Shown here: piece after piece, positions 48,201 through 59,559 of the stretch
How the letters are laid out: each line of letters opens with the position of its first letter
Numbering within the stretch: the first letter of the stretch is position 1
Source: Dichomitus squalens LYAD-421 SS1
Lineage: Eukaryota; Basidiomycota; Agaricomycetes; Polyporales; Polyporaceae
DNA: 64,000 nucleotides
Reading direction: 5' to 3'
NCBI RefSeq assembly: GCF_000275845.1
Contig: NW_006766890.1
Span: 1,000,071 to 1,064,070, forward strand
Notes under the pieces: model-generated
What the model was told of the DNA's origin: nothing
What the model saw: the letters and a program-made list of their open reading frames with translations, nothing else
Databases searched by the model: none
Translations under genes and position numbers: made by a program

Positions 48201-50594
48201 GCCCAGGTCCGGACAAAGGCCCTTCCAAAGTGATCAAAGGAGCGAGGCCCAGGGACGGCATTCCATTCGTCACCGCTGCACCAGCTGCGGACGTGGCTGC
48301 AGAGGGTGGCACCAGTGCAGAGGGGACGGGACGCTGAGTTGATGGGGCGTCGAAAAAATCGAAGTCATCCTCAGTGAAAACACCGAAGCCATCATCCATG
48401 TCATAATTATCCGCGTCGACGCCGGTCGCGCGACCACCTCCGAGGCTACCGAGGGACATATTAAAGTCCATGTCGGGATACACAGGGTCCATGTATCCGT
48501 TCGATTGATTCCACGAGCTGTCGAAGCCATTGAACGGGTCGAAACCCATCGACGGTTGTTCTGCGTCTGTTTCTGTCTTCAATAGAGGTGCGGGAGCGTC
48601 TTCCTCCTTAGGCATGTCGCTGTCCACTGGAGCAAGTTGTTCGGCTGCTGGTTGTGGCTCCTCGTCGGTCGACGGGAGGTCAATGGGGGCATCAGGAGGG
48701 GAGAAAAGGGAGTCTCCGGAATGGTCGGACTCGACAGTAGGATAGGATTCCGGATCGGTAGATTCGACGTCCATAGGGAGAGAAGCAGGCTCAGCAACGG
48801 GAGCCGCCACTTCCTCGGGTATCGCAGGAGTGGTGGGCGTATTTGTGGCGGGAGGAACGGGCGTTTCTTCCTTCGGTGGAGGATTTGCGCTGGCAAGCTT
48901 GGCACGAGCAATGGCGATTTCCTGCTCTTGTCGTTCTCGCTTGATCCTCTCTCGCTCGCGCTCACGTTCCTTGAGGACGGAGTCGACGTACCTACCTACT
49001 TCCCCCGCCACCTTCTTGATGTCACGAGCATATGGCTTCTTCGCGAGAGATAGGGTACGGAACGCCCGCAGAGAGTCGCTTGTAGGCGAAGACCGTAGAA
49101 GGCTAGGACGTCGTGATACAGAGGAAATGAGCTTTTCCCGGTCTGTCAAAGGCAAGGGCGCTTGGGAAGTGGTTGCGCTGACAGACCCGTCGGCAGCAGG
49201 CGAAGGCGCCGCCATTGCGAACGACAGCGATGCTGGTACTGCGGCGGCGGGTGGTGGTGGGGACGCCTGTAGTTGAGAGGGCAGTTCGGGAATGTATGGC
49301 AATGTCGAGCGCGCGTGCGCTGAAGGTGAGCTCGAATGATACGCCACACATAACGTAGCTGGCCAGATGATAGGCATGCCCTTGTCCTCACCCTGCTTAT
49401 TCTGCACAGCAAGCCAAGCAATGATGTAGCTCGGTCCGTCCTGTTGAGGGGACGTAGCGCGCATCCAGTCGCCTGCCCCCAAGCCTCTTAGAGCTTCCTC
49501 GAACTGTGTGGTCAAGGCAGCAGTGGGACCGCTGTAGGTGCTCAGGTAGTAAGCGGGAACTCCTTGGGGCAACAACACGATGGGAGTACCAGCCGGCAGC
49601 GGGAGGGAGAAGCCGAGCGGAAGATAATATGTCGGCCGCATGACTGGATGAACCACAAGTCTTGCCAACCAAGGTGTATGCGCCGGGACAGATATGTGGA
49701 GATGTAGGGTGCAAGATATCAGGGGACGGCTCCCTGCATAGTTTTCCCACCCGGAACCCCATTCGGAGGTTGTAGGTATTGGCCCAAGAAGAAAGCCACC
49801 CTTGAGACGACTGACGGAACGACCACGGGGGTGAAGCTTGGAAGCTTCGGCAATATCGTCTATAAGACGATCACGAACTGCTTGGAGGAATAGGCTGAAG
49901 GGGAGACGTAGCGGTATCCGGGGAAGCAAAGGTACCGGTGTAGTCTGATGTGCCGTCGGACCGGGGTCCAAGCAGCGCTCACATGGAGTTGCTTGAGCTG
50001 AGCAGGAGGCGGAACAGGGATATATGGCAGAGGGAGTGAACGAGGATGATGCTGTCACTGTAGAACTAGTCAGCATCAGCGGCAAACGGCAGCACTATAA
50101 GAACAGAGTCCGTGCACGTGGACATCAAACAACGCAGAAGAGATAGTTGACAATGTTTCAACCCAGGCGCAAATAAGGCCGATGTACGAAGGGATCAGAA
50201 CCCTAGCAGAGTATTGGGTTTACGCACATGTCAACGTCTCGAACTCTAGCCTTGAGAGTACACCATGTACGTCACAGGTACACGCAGTAGACCCCAGGGC
50301 GAACACGTAAAGGGCCGCCGAGTCCTTGGAAACATGGACGGCCGGCAGAAGAGAGTCCACAATTGCTTGGCCTTTGTTCTTGAGTAAGACGGTCCGCCTT
50401 GCAACTTCCAGCTGCTCAAGGGGATCAGATGTGGCGGGTCTGCAAGCAAAGATCGAATAGACGATGAGAGGATGTTCTGGCAAGGGAACAATTGAGGCAA
50501 GGACAGCCGAAGCTAGGGAGATGGGGGGAGAATTCTGGGATAGGACGAAAGAGCCTGTGTTGTCTTGGGGAATGGATTGAGCCTTGGCCGCCAT
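45265..50594 (-). CDS. MED13: Mediator complex subunit 13 (Srb9/Ssn2)
   Basis: MED13 links the CDK8 kinase module to core Mediator and represses RNA polymerase II activation. The first exon (ATG at 50594) encodes MAAKAQSIPQDNTGSF and PLPEHPLIVYSIFACRP, the conserved MED13 N-terminal start. A very long exon then holds an N-terminal part (PTYYLPLGFSLPLPAGTPIV), a disordered S/P/E/D-rich centre (about 400 residues, with an acidic GFGVFTEDDFDFFDAPST segment), and the conserved KYAIGKFALPSPP. The C-terminal domain continues in further exons: LESTASSLDVTHRHMLLHVG, GRWIIAACIDGEGEAHDLKV, WRIVVSKLGLISQTEAN and a final ADPVLPFHLAALEVMRAALA. The total is roughly 1,600 residues, within the family range. 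Introns are few and short. Divergent from the DUF2433-like gene. Confidence 0.9.
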
Positions 50595-51113
50595 GAGAGG
50601 TGGTGGTCATGAGGAAAGCAGGATGCTTCGGATGAAGTGCGTGGCAATTCCGAGTGGGCCGACGTTGCGCAGGGATGCGACAGGCTCGGAGACGAGCGGC
50701 GGAACCTTAGCACATAGTGGAAGAACGACAAGAGGCGTTCGGTGCACCTGTCCCGGCTGTCCGCCTGCATGCCTCAGCCCGGCGGATGTTTCCGCGTCGC
50801 ACATATGTCAGTAGCGGGCATTGGCCCCTGCTCTTTACTCTCACACTTCGACCACCCTAGAATCATGCAAGACGTTGCTTGGTCTCCGGAATGAGGCTCT
50901 GCGTGCACCCCGCCACGGTTTCATCCTCTGTTGGGGAAGCGGAGGAAGAGCGTTGGTGCGTTCTTTGTATTTGACAGATATGCCCGAAAAGGGTTATTTG
51001 TGTCCAAATGCGGGCATACAGGGAAATTGTGATGGAAAAGGCTGTTGGGTTAGGCCTGGCCCTGCGACACTTGGCCTGCCGTTCGCTCTCCTCCCCCCAC
51101 TCCGTCCCTCAAA
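50595..51113. promoter_or_regulatory. Divergent promoter of MED13 and the DUF2433-like gene
   Basis: A 519-bp head-to-head spacer. A CT-rich stretch (CTCTCCTCCCCCCACTCCGTCCCTC) ends a few bases before the + strand ATG. No TATA box is clear. Confidence 0.45.
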
Positions 51114-53423
51114 ATGCAGTCTCTCTCTCGCCCAGCTTCCACCTCCACCCGCCAAGCCACGTCCCCCAACCCGAAGCCCCAACACCAAGTAAATACCCAG
51201 ACAAAAGTATTTGACACCGCCCATGGGAGACTCCTCTGTATTGCCGACATTCGTGGCCGACTCTCTGCACTCAACGACCTCGCGCGTGAGGCGAATGCAT
51301 CCGCTATCATCCACACAGGAGACTTTGGCTTCTTTGGTGCGTAATCCGGTCATGGCGGGCTCGTCTCAACGCTGATGCTGCGGCAGAGGCCTCCAGCCTT
51401 GACAGGATAAACGACCGCACCCTCCGCCACCTCACGATGTACTCGCCACTCATTCCTGCAGCGCAAAGAAACCATCTTCTTGCGCCCGAAAATCCACCTT
51501 CAGCTATCCGTTCCACAGTGACAATATCCCTCTTGTCCGAGTTCCCTCTCCTCCTGTCTGGCCAGATCAAGCTGCAAGTGCCGGTGTACACCGTCTGGGG
51601 TGCGTGCGAGGACGTCATCGTGCTCGAGAAGTTCCGTGCAGGACAGTACGACATCGAAAACCTTCACGTGCTCGACGAGGCAACGACGCGCTGCCTCGAC
51701 ATCGGCGGCGTCAAGCTGCGCCTGCTCGGACTCGGCGGTGCGCTCGTCCCACACAAGATGTTCGACAACGGAGACGGAAACGCAACGATTGCGGGTGGAC
51801 AGGGTACGATGTGGACGACGGCACTGCAGATCGGTGAGCTGGTGGACACCGCGCAGCGCGTGTTCGATCCTACCGAGACGCGTCTCCTCGTCACCCACGC
51901 AAGTCCCGGTCGGGAAGGCATTATGACTCAGCTTGGGCTCGTCCTCAAGGCGGACCTTACACTATCAGCAGGCCTTCACTTCCGCTATGCGTCGTCGTAC
52001 AACGAGTTCAGCGTTCAGTCGGACTTTGAGGGACTTCGACACAAGATTGTGGTCGGGAAGGAAGCCTTTGACAAGGTCTGGGAGAGTGTGAAGTCGCAGG
52101 TGGACGCCGTCATCGACGAACATCAGCGTGTTCTTCTCGACAAGGCGCTTTCCGTTGTCGAGCGGATACCACCGCCCCCCAACCAGCTTGGTCCAACTGG
52201 TCAGCCGCACGGCGAGGACCCCGCATGGAAGAACTGCTGGAATTGGAACCTCTGTGACGCAGCTTACGGCTCTCTCATCCTTGACATCAAGGACGGCCGT
52301 GTCAGCGCGGAGATGAAGAGCCAAGGATTCAACTACGCATACCGTCGTACCGTCACGCCGTCGACCGTCGCGGCGACTCCTGGCTCCGCTACGTCTCAGC
52401 TTCCCATACAAGGCGTGAACTCGGGCGCGGCGGCCACCCCCAAAGGCACTGGTACGGGTGCTGCGGCAACGCCTGTAGCCGCTGAGAAGCCCCTTCCACC
52501 CCACGTCACAGGCTCCAAGTCGAAACCCTCGACGCCGCCTCCGCCCGGCGGCTCAGGCCGGGAGACCCCGAAGCTGAACGGTGGCGCACCGAACCAGTCT
52601 GCGCAGGACAAGTTGGAGAAGGAGCGGGCCAAGAGGGAGCGTAAGAAGGAGCGCAAACAGCAGGAGCGGGCTGAGCGCGAGGCTACCACAACAGCGGCGA
52701 AGGAGGGTGCTCCGTCGCCCGCCCCTGGAGCGAGACAGGAGGTGGATCTGAGCAGTCCGCCGAAATCGGGCAAGGCGACGCCCGACGTCCCTACCCAGCC
52801 AGCGGCAGCTTCAGAAGGTAGGACAGACGACGGTGTCACTTCTCCCAACACGGAGAGCACGGGCGCCAGGACACCGACCAGCAAGCGCCCTGCACGGAAC
52901 CCGTGGACGATCTTCATGCGTATGGCCAACCCTGCGAACGAGGCTGAGGTTAGGGAGTTCTTCGGGGATGCCAAGGAGGGCGTAAGTACTCTGTCAGCAT
53001 TTGTACGCTTAGGGCGTACTGGACTGACACTGCAATTCCTAGATTACCCGCATCAACTACCCTGCGAACTTCGCTGGTCGCAATCAAAAGATGTGCTACG
53101 TCGAGTTCGGTGACGAGGAGGCGATGAAAGCTGGCTTGGCGAAGAACGGCCAGGTGAGTTTTGAGCCAAGGATGAGTGTACAAGCCGCCTGACCATGTTG
53201 GCAGACCCTAAACGACTGCACGCCTGAATTGAAGCAGGCGACCGACAAGGAGTCTCGTAACGCAGATGGTGGCGGCCGCGGAGGCCCTTTCGCTGGGCGC
53301 GGTCGCGGAGGTCGTGGCGGTTTCGCAGCTCGCGGTTTCGCGTCTGCAGGTCTGATGACGCGTGGAGGCGGTCCTGTTCGAACGAACGGCGACGCCCCTT
53401 CATCTGGTGCTCCCGAGTCTTGA
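51114..53423 (+). CDS. DUF2433-like calcineurin-fold protein with C-terminal RRM and RGG tail
   Basis: Introns 51337-51386, 52982-53042 and 53154-53204 leave 715 aa. The N-terminal half (about 30-420) has a metallophosphoesterase layout, but key positions differ from the classical D-x-H / GDxxD / GNHE / GHxH set: CIADIRG, HTGDFGFF, WGACEDV and LVTHASPG. The region LRLLGLGGALVPHKMF, GQGTMWTTALQIGELVDTA and SAGLHFRYASSYNEF fits the fungal DUF2433 family. Residues about 420-570 are P/T/A-rich and then K/R/E-rich. About 575-650 is an RRM with RNP2 WTIFMR and RNP1 MCYVEF. The end is an RGG box (GRGGPFAGRGRGGRGGF). It is probably an RNA-binding protein whose phosphatase-like domain may be inactive or use altered metal ligands. 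Function is not known to me. Confidence 0.85.
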
Positions 53424-54041
53424 TCGTCTCGTCGGTGAGAAGTGAAGCGAGGTGGCGTCTCCTGCAAATATGGCTCTCACATGTGTCCGCTATGGTTTTC
53501 ATCCATTTTCGCTTCGTCGATATGTTGCAAGCACCCTCTTCGAACCTACGTAATCACTTAGTAGCAAGGTTATCCGGCGCTATCCCTTCCGTACTCCCTC
53601 CCCTTCATGGCTCATGATGATTTTGAGTTCCGCTTTCGCGCTTGGATCAAGCTCACCAGGTGTGTTGTGTAGGTGATTCTCCTTACGACTTTACGGTACT
53701 GTTCACTCCGATACATATGGTCAAGTAGTACTAGACCTTCGCGTGTATCTTGATAACGACGCGCCCATGCTATACCCCTCCAACCCGCCAAATCCGTATC
53801 GTACTCTGCAAGCTTCTCACCATGTATGGTATTCATCGCAAGACTTTTGTGCGGAATGTCTGAGCACCTCATAAGCATGCATGAGCAACCATATAGTTGG
53901 TTTCGAAGATCGTACGGTCGCCTCTCACGACGCACCGCACTCAGTGTTACAACGATACGGGTAAGGCAGCCATCTGTCATTGAAACCAATGGTTCTAACT
54001 TACCTAGCGTACGGGCTACAGCTAGGTAGTGAAAGAAGCAA
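53424..54041. other. Convergent spacer, nothing recognised
   Basis: Contains 3' flanks of the DUF2433-like gene (+) and the HET gene (-). No repeats or coding motifs are seen. Confidence 0.5.
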
Positions 54042-56161
54042 TTAAACGAGAAGGATGTCTCGCTTCTCCTGATTCAACATCCACATCAATCCCTCGAGGG
54101 TGTCTTCGGGAGAGTGAAAGAAGCCAACACGGCGGAAGGCGTTACCGCCGTCGGGATGAGGTGCAACAATAAGTCCTGAAGCGTACCGCGCGCTCTGGTT
54201 CCACTGGATAGGGATCGCCCAGACCTCTTGCACATCTTCGGTGCTGTCTGGGTATGCGCATCCAATATGCCGGGGTTCTGTCGTGATCTCGGGAGGGTCT
54301 GAGGATACAGGGTTCACCGTGGAGTCCGAGGCCGCGTCCGAGGTCTTCAGGTATAGATCGGGCATGGACGAGTCGGGGTTCCAGGTGGCCTCCAGCATCA
54401 CGCTGCGGAGAGTCAGGGTCCCCGATCGGACTTTGCCAAACGGTAGGAGCGGCGTGGCGACGGCGACCTCGCAGCTCACCACCTCGCACGCCTCCGTGTC
54501 CTTCGAGTCGGGGTCCAAGCGGTCGTCCACGGAGTACGCCATGACACGGCCGTCGATCGCGGCCCAGGACCACGAAGGTGCGCGGAAAGTCTCTGGCCGG
54601 GGATAGCGCGTTTCGAAGGTCTTGTACCACAGCAGGTCCTGGGTGAGGGTGTCGCGCCACAGGCCCGCGAGGTAGTCCGTCTTCCACGCGCGGTGGAACA
54701 GCTCCGCGATGGACGCGAACGCGACGAGCTTGTCGTCGGGCTTCGCGACGGTGCGGTGCGTGTAGTCACCGACCGTCTCGATCCACGACCACTGCAGCGT
54801 CTTGCGCTCGCTCTGCGACAGCACGGATGGGGAGCCTGAGGGGAGCTCGGCGTCGGGACGGAGGAGGAGATCGGGAAGGCGTGCTCCGAACGTGGGCCCA
54901 CAGACGGAGTTGCCCACGTTGACGATCGAGGTCTGGCAGTGGAACTGCAGCGTATGTGACGCGTACACCAGGGCTCTGGGCGAGAGGAGGCGTTCTTGGA
55001 GACACCAGGCGTCCTGGTGCACTGGCTCTGCGGAACCGTCGTACTGGCGCCATACGGGTGATAGGAACATGGTCCCGACTTCACCATCGGGGCATCGAAA
55101 TGGAAGGGTGACGTCTGGGGGTGAAGGGGGTGGACGGTCCTGAAGGAAGCCCTGGCTGGCCGTGCTTGCGCTTGCTGCGATGATCGTGAAGTAAGCGCCG
55201 CGGAAAACGGTGTGCATCTGTGCGATCTCGCGAGCTATATCCTCTTCTGAGTCTTGAAGGATGCAGAGCGCGTTGAGCCAAAGATAGCGCACGCCGAAGT
55301 TGTGAGTGGTCTCGATTGCGTCCTTGATCGTCTGTGGTAGTGCGGCGAGATCAATGCCGAGGAGATATGAGTCGAGGTTTGCTGTCGTCGTGCGGTAAGG
55401 CTGGTCTTCCCCGCAGACATAACTCAGAATTACGTATGACGCCGTGTCACCACCGCTGAGGCGAAGCTTGGGCTTTGTGGGGTCAGAACAATCGATAACT
55501 CGGGATGGGAGTGTCGCGTTGTGTGGAGGAGGACAGCGAGTGTGTTTGCGGATGCAATCCGTGATGCAGGAGGAAGCCATGGCGCGGGTGGAAGGCGAGT
55601 TGAGCTGCAGGACTCTAGGCCGGGCGACGAGGAGAGACGCGGCAGGGTCCTCTGCTTTATCCGCGGCATCAACATTCTCGTGAGTAAGGACTGTTGAGAA
55701 CGGGACCCACCTTGCTTAGCATAGACGTAGTACATAAAATGCGGCATATCGTCAACGACTAGACGCAACGTATGGACACCTTTCGGGGTGACAGCATGGC
55801 TGCCCGAAGTGGGGCGAAAGCCGACGGTGATCTGAAGTGTTTCCTGCAGCATGATATCCGTCCTAGTGGAAAGGACTAGCTTGCACCACTGACAATCGTT
55901 GTCGGCTGAACTCTGAATTTGGGTCCAAGTAGTTGTATAAGTGGTCCCGTAGAATGACGCCTGCCCGTCCCATGCCTCCTGGAAAGGACCCGCGGCGAAT
56001 AGCCCGGTGTCCCAACAGAATTGACAAACGAGCGACTGAGGAGAACTTGGTGTCGTGAGTCGCGACTACACAGCCATGAGATAGAGGACAGACCTATGTA
56101 CATCGATTGCGCTAATTGGCTCCTTCTTCCTCACTAAGACACCGGAAGGCAACATTGTCAT
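54042..56161 (-). CDS. HET-domain (heterokaryon incompatibility type) protein
   Basis: Proposed exons are 56161-56135, 56035-55780 and 55690-54042, 643 codons in frame. Exon 2 encodes LVCQFCWDTGLFAAGPFQEA and DNDCQWCKLVLSTRTDIMLQ, a cysteine-rich N-terminal region. Exon 3 has AADKAEDPAASLLVARPRVL, then the HET core: ASYVILSYVCGEDQPYRTTT, LPQTIKDAIETTHNFGVRYL, WLNALCILQDSEEDIAREIA and RGAYFTIIAASASTASQGFL. HET proteins trigger programmed cell death on non-self fusion in ascomycetes; in basidiomycetes the role is mostly untested, and families are large and variable. Exon 1 is weakly supported. Between exons 2 and 3 the reading frame changes. The 89-nt intron used here removes sequence that itself looks coding (DDMPHFMYYVYAKQ), so a frameshift is an alternative. 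The core WLNALCI keeps the usual W-x-D pattern with Asn in place of Asp. Confidence 0.78.
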
Positions 56162-56769
56162 ACTCGAATCCGCTTTCGAGGTCGAGGCAGGACACTCCGG
56201 TGCATGGTGGTGACGCTTCGCCCGCATGAACAAACCTCGCACATAGCGACTGACAGGCCGACATAGAGGAGGAAAGCAGGTCATGGTGTTCACACAGACG
56301 AAGACGAGATTGGCAGGGTTTGCGGTGGATTTGAGTCACGATTCATGTCATAATATATGTCGAGGGCGCATGGGAACCTCGCTTGTCAGGGCAACCCTGT
56401 CCTTCACCGCTTCGCAGGAGCCATAGGGCGACACTGGAGTGGGCCAAACGTGAAGACGTGGGACAAGATGAGAGGCATCCGAGACGGTCGCCGGCGGTGG
56501 TCGTGACGGACATGAACGAGAAGCTGTTGCCCTAGGCTGTTCAATCACTGCAGGCACTGGCAAGTACTGTGGGAGCCACTGTGGCAGCCACTGTGGCAGC
56601 CAGTACTTAGTCCTCGGCCCGGTGCTCCGGACTGCCCTCATCCAGGCGCTTCCTGCTTGGTTCACATCTCTGTTTCGTCTCACGACAATACTCGACTGTT
56701 TGCCCAACTAGCTGCAGGTGCGGCGGAGAAAGGTGCTTGTGAGAGAGCTGAAAGGTCTGCGTAGAATTT
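56162..56769. promoter_or_regulatory. Divergent spacer between HET and SLC25A38 genes, with a small tandem repeat
   Basis: Three copies of a 12-bp unit CTGTGGSAGCCA lie at 56567-56602, flanked by an 8-bp inverted repeat AAGTACTG / CAGTACTT (starts 56562 and ends about 56608). On the minus strand 56112-56339 is open and reads SLCARFVHAGEASPPCTGVS, Cys-rich and HET-like, so the HET gene may have more 5' exons than called. Confidence 0.45.
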
Positions 56770-58008
56770 ATGAGCAATGTCAGCCACCACCTGCTGTCAG
56801 GTACGGCGCCACGACATATCCGCTGCGTACCGTTCGACGCTAATGCATTCCATGTAGGTGCCCTATCCGGGTTCGCGTCCACAATAATACTCCAACCATG
56901 TTGGTACCGCTACACTAGCGCCTGCATCTCTAAGTATTGACACTTTAACAATCTCATAGTCGACCTCCTCAAGACGCGCATCCAGCAACCGGATTATCTC
57001 AATAAGCACAGACACAATTTGCTTTCACCGCAGTCAACGTTCATATTCCGCACCGCGCGTAGCATCGTCGAATCTGACGGAGTGCTTGGTTTGTGGCGCG
57101 GAACGACAGCATCTCTACTACGGAATGTTCCCGGGGTCGCGCTCTACTTCACGGGACTGAATCAGTTCCGTGCGTTCCTCGCCACATCCCAGTACTTCGC
57201 TCCCCTTCACGCACCATCCTCGTCCTACTCATCGTCTACCCTGCCAAAGTTGACTGCTCAGGGCAACTTGCTTGCGGGCGCCCTGACTCGAATGTCCGTG
57301 GGTCTCGTTCTGAACCCGTTCTCGGTCATCAAGGCCCGATACGAGGCAAGCTATCATCCCTTCTCGCCGTCTGGCTCGTGAAGCTGACGCGGTCTCAGAG
57401 CTCATACTACAGCTATGGGTCATTGTCTGAGGCGTTCCTTGGATTGATGCGCTCCGGACCATCCGAGATCTTCCGTGGAGCCATTGCCTCTTCTCTCCGG
57501 GATGCGCCATACGCGGGCATATTCGTCGTCTTTTATGAGCACATCAAGGCCACTTTGTGTATGTTCTCCGCTCTGAAGACGCTGTCCTGAGCTGACTGGA
57601 TATATCCTTCTAAGCGTCCGCTGCATCTTCAACGTCGAATTCGGCTGTTGTTGGGATCCCTTTCTCCCTATCTGCAGGCGTAAATTCGCTTTCGGCTGCA
57701 TCAGCCGGCGCGTTTGCTACTCTTGCGACGCAGCCCTTCGACGTTCTGAAGACGAAGATGCAGGTCCGTTCAGAGACAAAGTACCGCGGGGTCTGGAGTA
57801 CCGTTCGCGCGATCTGGCAGGTAAGCCACATCTCCTGTCCGGTCAGCACACTCATGACCTCTCATGTTTATATCAGCAACGTGGTGTCGCCGGCTTCTTC
57901 GACGGCTCGACGCTCCGCATGTCTCGCAAGATATTCAGCTCCGCCATTGGTTGGGCTGTATATGAAGGCGTGCTGATGACCATGCGCTCGTCCAAGGACA
58001 CCGACTAG
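56770..58008 (+). CDS. HEM25: Mitochondrial glycine carrier SLC25A38/Hem25
   Basis: A six-helix mitochondrial carrier with three repeats. Repeat 1 has GALSGFASTIILQPFDLLKTR (assembled over introns 56801-56857 and 56900-56959). Repeat 2 has GNLLAGALTRMSVGLVLNPF and SVIKARYEA. Repeat 3 has SAGAFATLATQPFDVLKTKM. The P-x-[DE]-x-x-[KR] signature is seen in repeats 1 and 3 (PFDLLK, PFDVLK) and as PFSVIK in repeat 2, which is typical of the SLC25A38 branch. GLWRGTTASLLRNVPGVALY, GSTLRMSRKIFSSAIGWAVY and the ending SSKDTD support it. It imports glycine for 5-aminolevulinate synthesis, the first step of heme biosynthesis. The donor of intron 2 (gttggt) is weak. The small first exon (31 nt) encodes MSNVSHHLLS. 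Confidence 0.92.
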
Positions 58009-59358
58009 TTGGTGTATCTGGAGACTTGGGCGTGGACTTGTATCATGAACTATCTCAAGCGCACGACCCCCTGATGTTGCTGTAACCCCACTCATCTCTG
58101 ATAATAATGGATAGGTTGAGCAACGCCCAATGGGCCTTGCTCCAATTCTTGATGTGAGCTCCAACGGGCCCGACAGGCGGCTAGATCCTTATTGTCGTCG
58201 CAGTGAGTGAATCGACGGGGCTGGGATCAAATCCCCGCTTTCTCATGGTCACGACGCAGACTCGGAGCGGACTCGAACTAGGCCCGAGCAAGTGGCCAAC
58301 GCAGGCTTGCCTTTCCGCCAGGCCGACAGTCATCGTATCCGCTCTCACCCTACCCACAGTTCGTGGTCAAGATGTGCAGCACGATTCGCCGGTGAAAATA
58401 CAGACAATTTTCTGGACGTTGGTCTCCTACATACTTCCTCAAATTCACTGCGGCGTCTGTGGCGGTGTCCAGCCAGGTTCGTGCAGTGACGCCCTGCCGC
58501 CCTTCCATGTCTGTATCAGCCTTGTCAGTCCTCATCATTGAACTGCCCGTTATCTTCTCTTCGCCATATAGGCATGCCTTCAATTTGAGTTGAAACCTTA
58601 CATCTGCCGGTCCATCTCATCCTGTCGCAGAGAGCACCCTCTTTCTACAATCACAAGCACGCAAGGCAGCTCATTGCTATCCTAAATATGAACAGTTGTG
58701 CGCCGCCGGCCGAGCATCTCAGCTCAAGCTTTCTCCAGGACTGTCAAAAGACAGGTTCTCTGCCGCAGAGTGTCAGCCCGCGTCAGCCCAGCCCGTCAGT
58801 CTCGATCTTGACGAACGCAAGACATAAGTTCAGTACGTCTAACGGTCATCCTCCTCCACCCCCTTTCCTTCCCCCCTCTAGCCCGACCAACCCTCAAGAC
58901 AGGACGACTATCAAGACAACCCGCGCGCGCCGAAGACCCTGGACCCCGGATCGCGGGCCCGTGTGCCCGTGAGGTATGCCCGACACACGTCGCGCCGTTG
59001 TTCGTGGGAGGGAGTCATGGACCTGACGATCGCGGGCACGACGCACGTACTAGGGCATCTCGTCTTGCTTCTACCTTTCGCGTTCGTGTTGCTGCTATCT
59101 TGCCTCCACAGATCTCCCCGACGGACCACGCTACGACTCAGGCCGACCGATCCGACCTCAAGCTGCGAACCTCGACCCTCGACCCTCGAAGCTAAGAACC
59201 CAAACCTCGACCCTCAAGACCGACAGTGCCGACAGGTTGGCGTTGGTGAGGCTGGGGGAGGGGGTTGATCGCCTCGGTGAACCTGGTCTCTCGCGTCGGG
59301 GGTGCCGTGGTTGGACGATGTTGTGTTTCGTGTTTCGGCTTGTTTTCTTGGACTGGAC

Positions 59359-59496
59359 GGTTTCGGTGGTTTCGGATTCGTTCTCGGTTTTGGGTTTGGT
59401 TTTACTTCCGTTCTCGGTTTTGGTTTTGGTCCCGGTTTTGGTTTTGGTCTCGGTTTTGGTTTTGGTTTCGTTCTCGTTTTTCGTTTTCGTTTTGTT
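59359..59496 (+). repeat. GGTTTT/GGTTTC-type low-complexity tract
   Basis: Degenerate tandem units of GGTTTTGGTTTTGGTCTC on the + strand, so G/T-rich on one strand and A/C-rich on the other. On the minus strand it would translate as repeated Lys-Thr-Glu. No gene model is supported. Confidence 0.85.
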
Positions 59497-59520
59497 CACG
59501 GACTTGGACGCTTCGCGCCC

Positions 59521-59559
59521 GGACTTGGACTCGGGACTCGGACTCGGACTCGGACTCGT
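59521..59559 (+). repeat. GGACTC/CGGACT hexamer repeat
   Basis: About five near-perfect tandem copies of GGACTC directly after the G/T-rich tract. Confidence 0.85.

Noticed and set aside
46928..50085. Many open frames on the + strand opposite MED13
   Set aside because: They are antisense shadows of the long MED13 exon, with no motifs of their own.
58210..58245. B-box-like GGATCAAATCC on the + strand suggesting a tRNA
   Set aside because: The T stem has a mismatch, and no acceptor strand complementary to the 3' part is found about 70 nt upstream.
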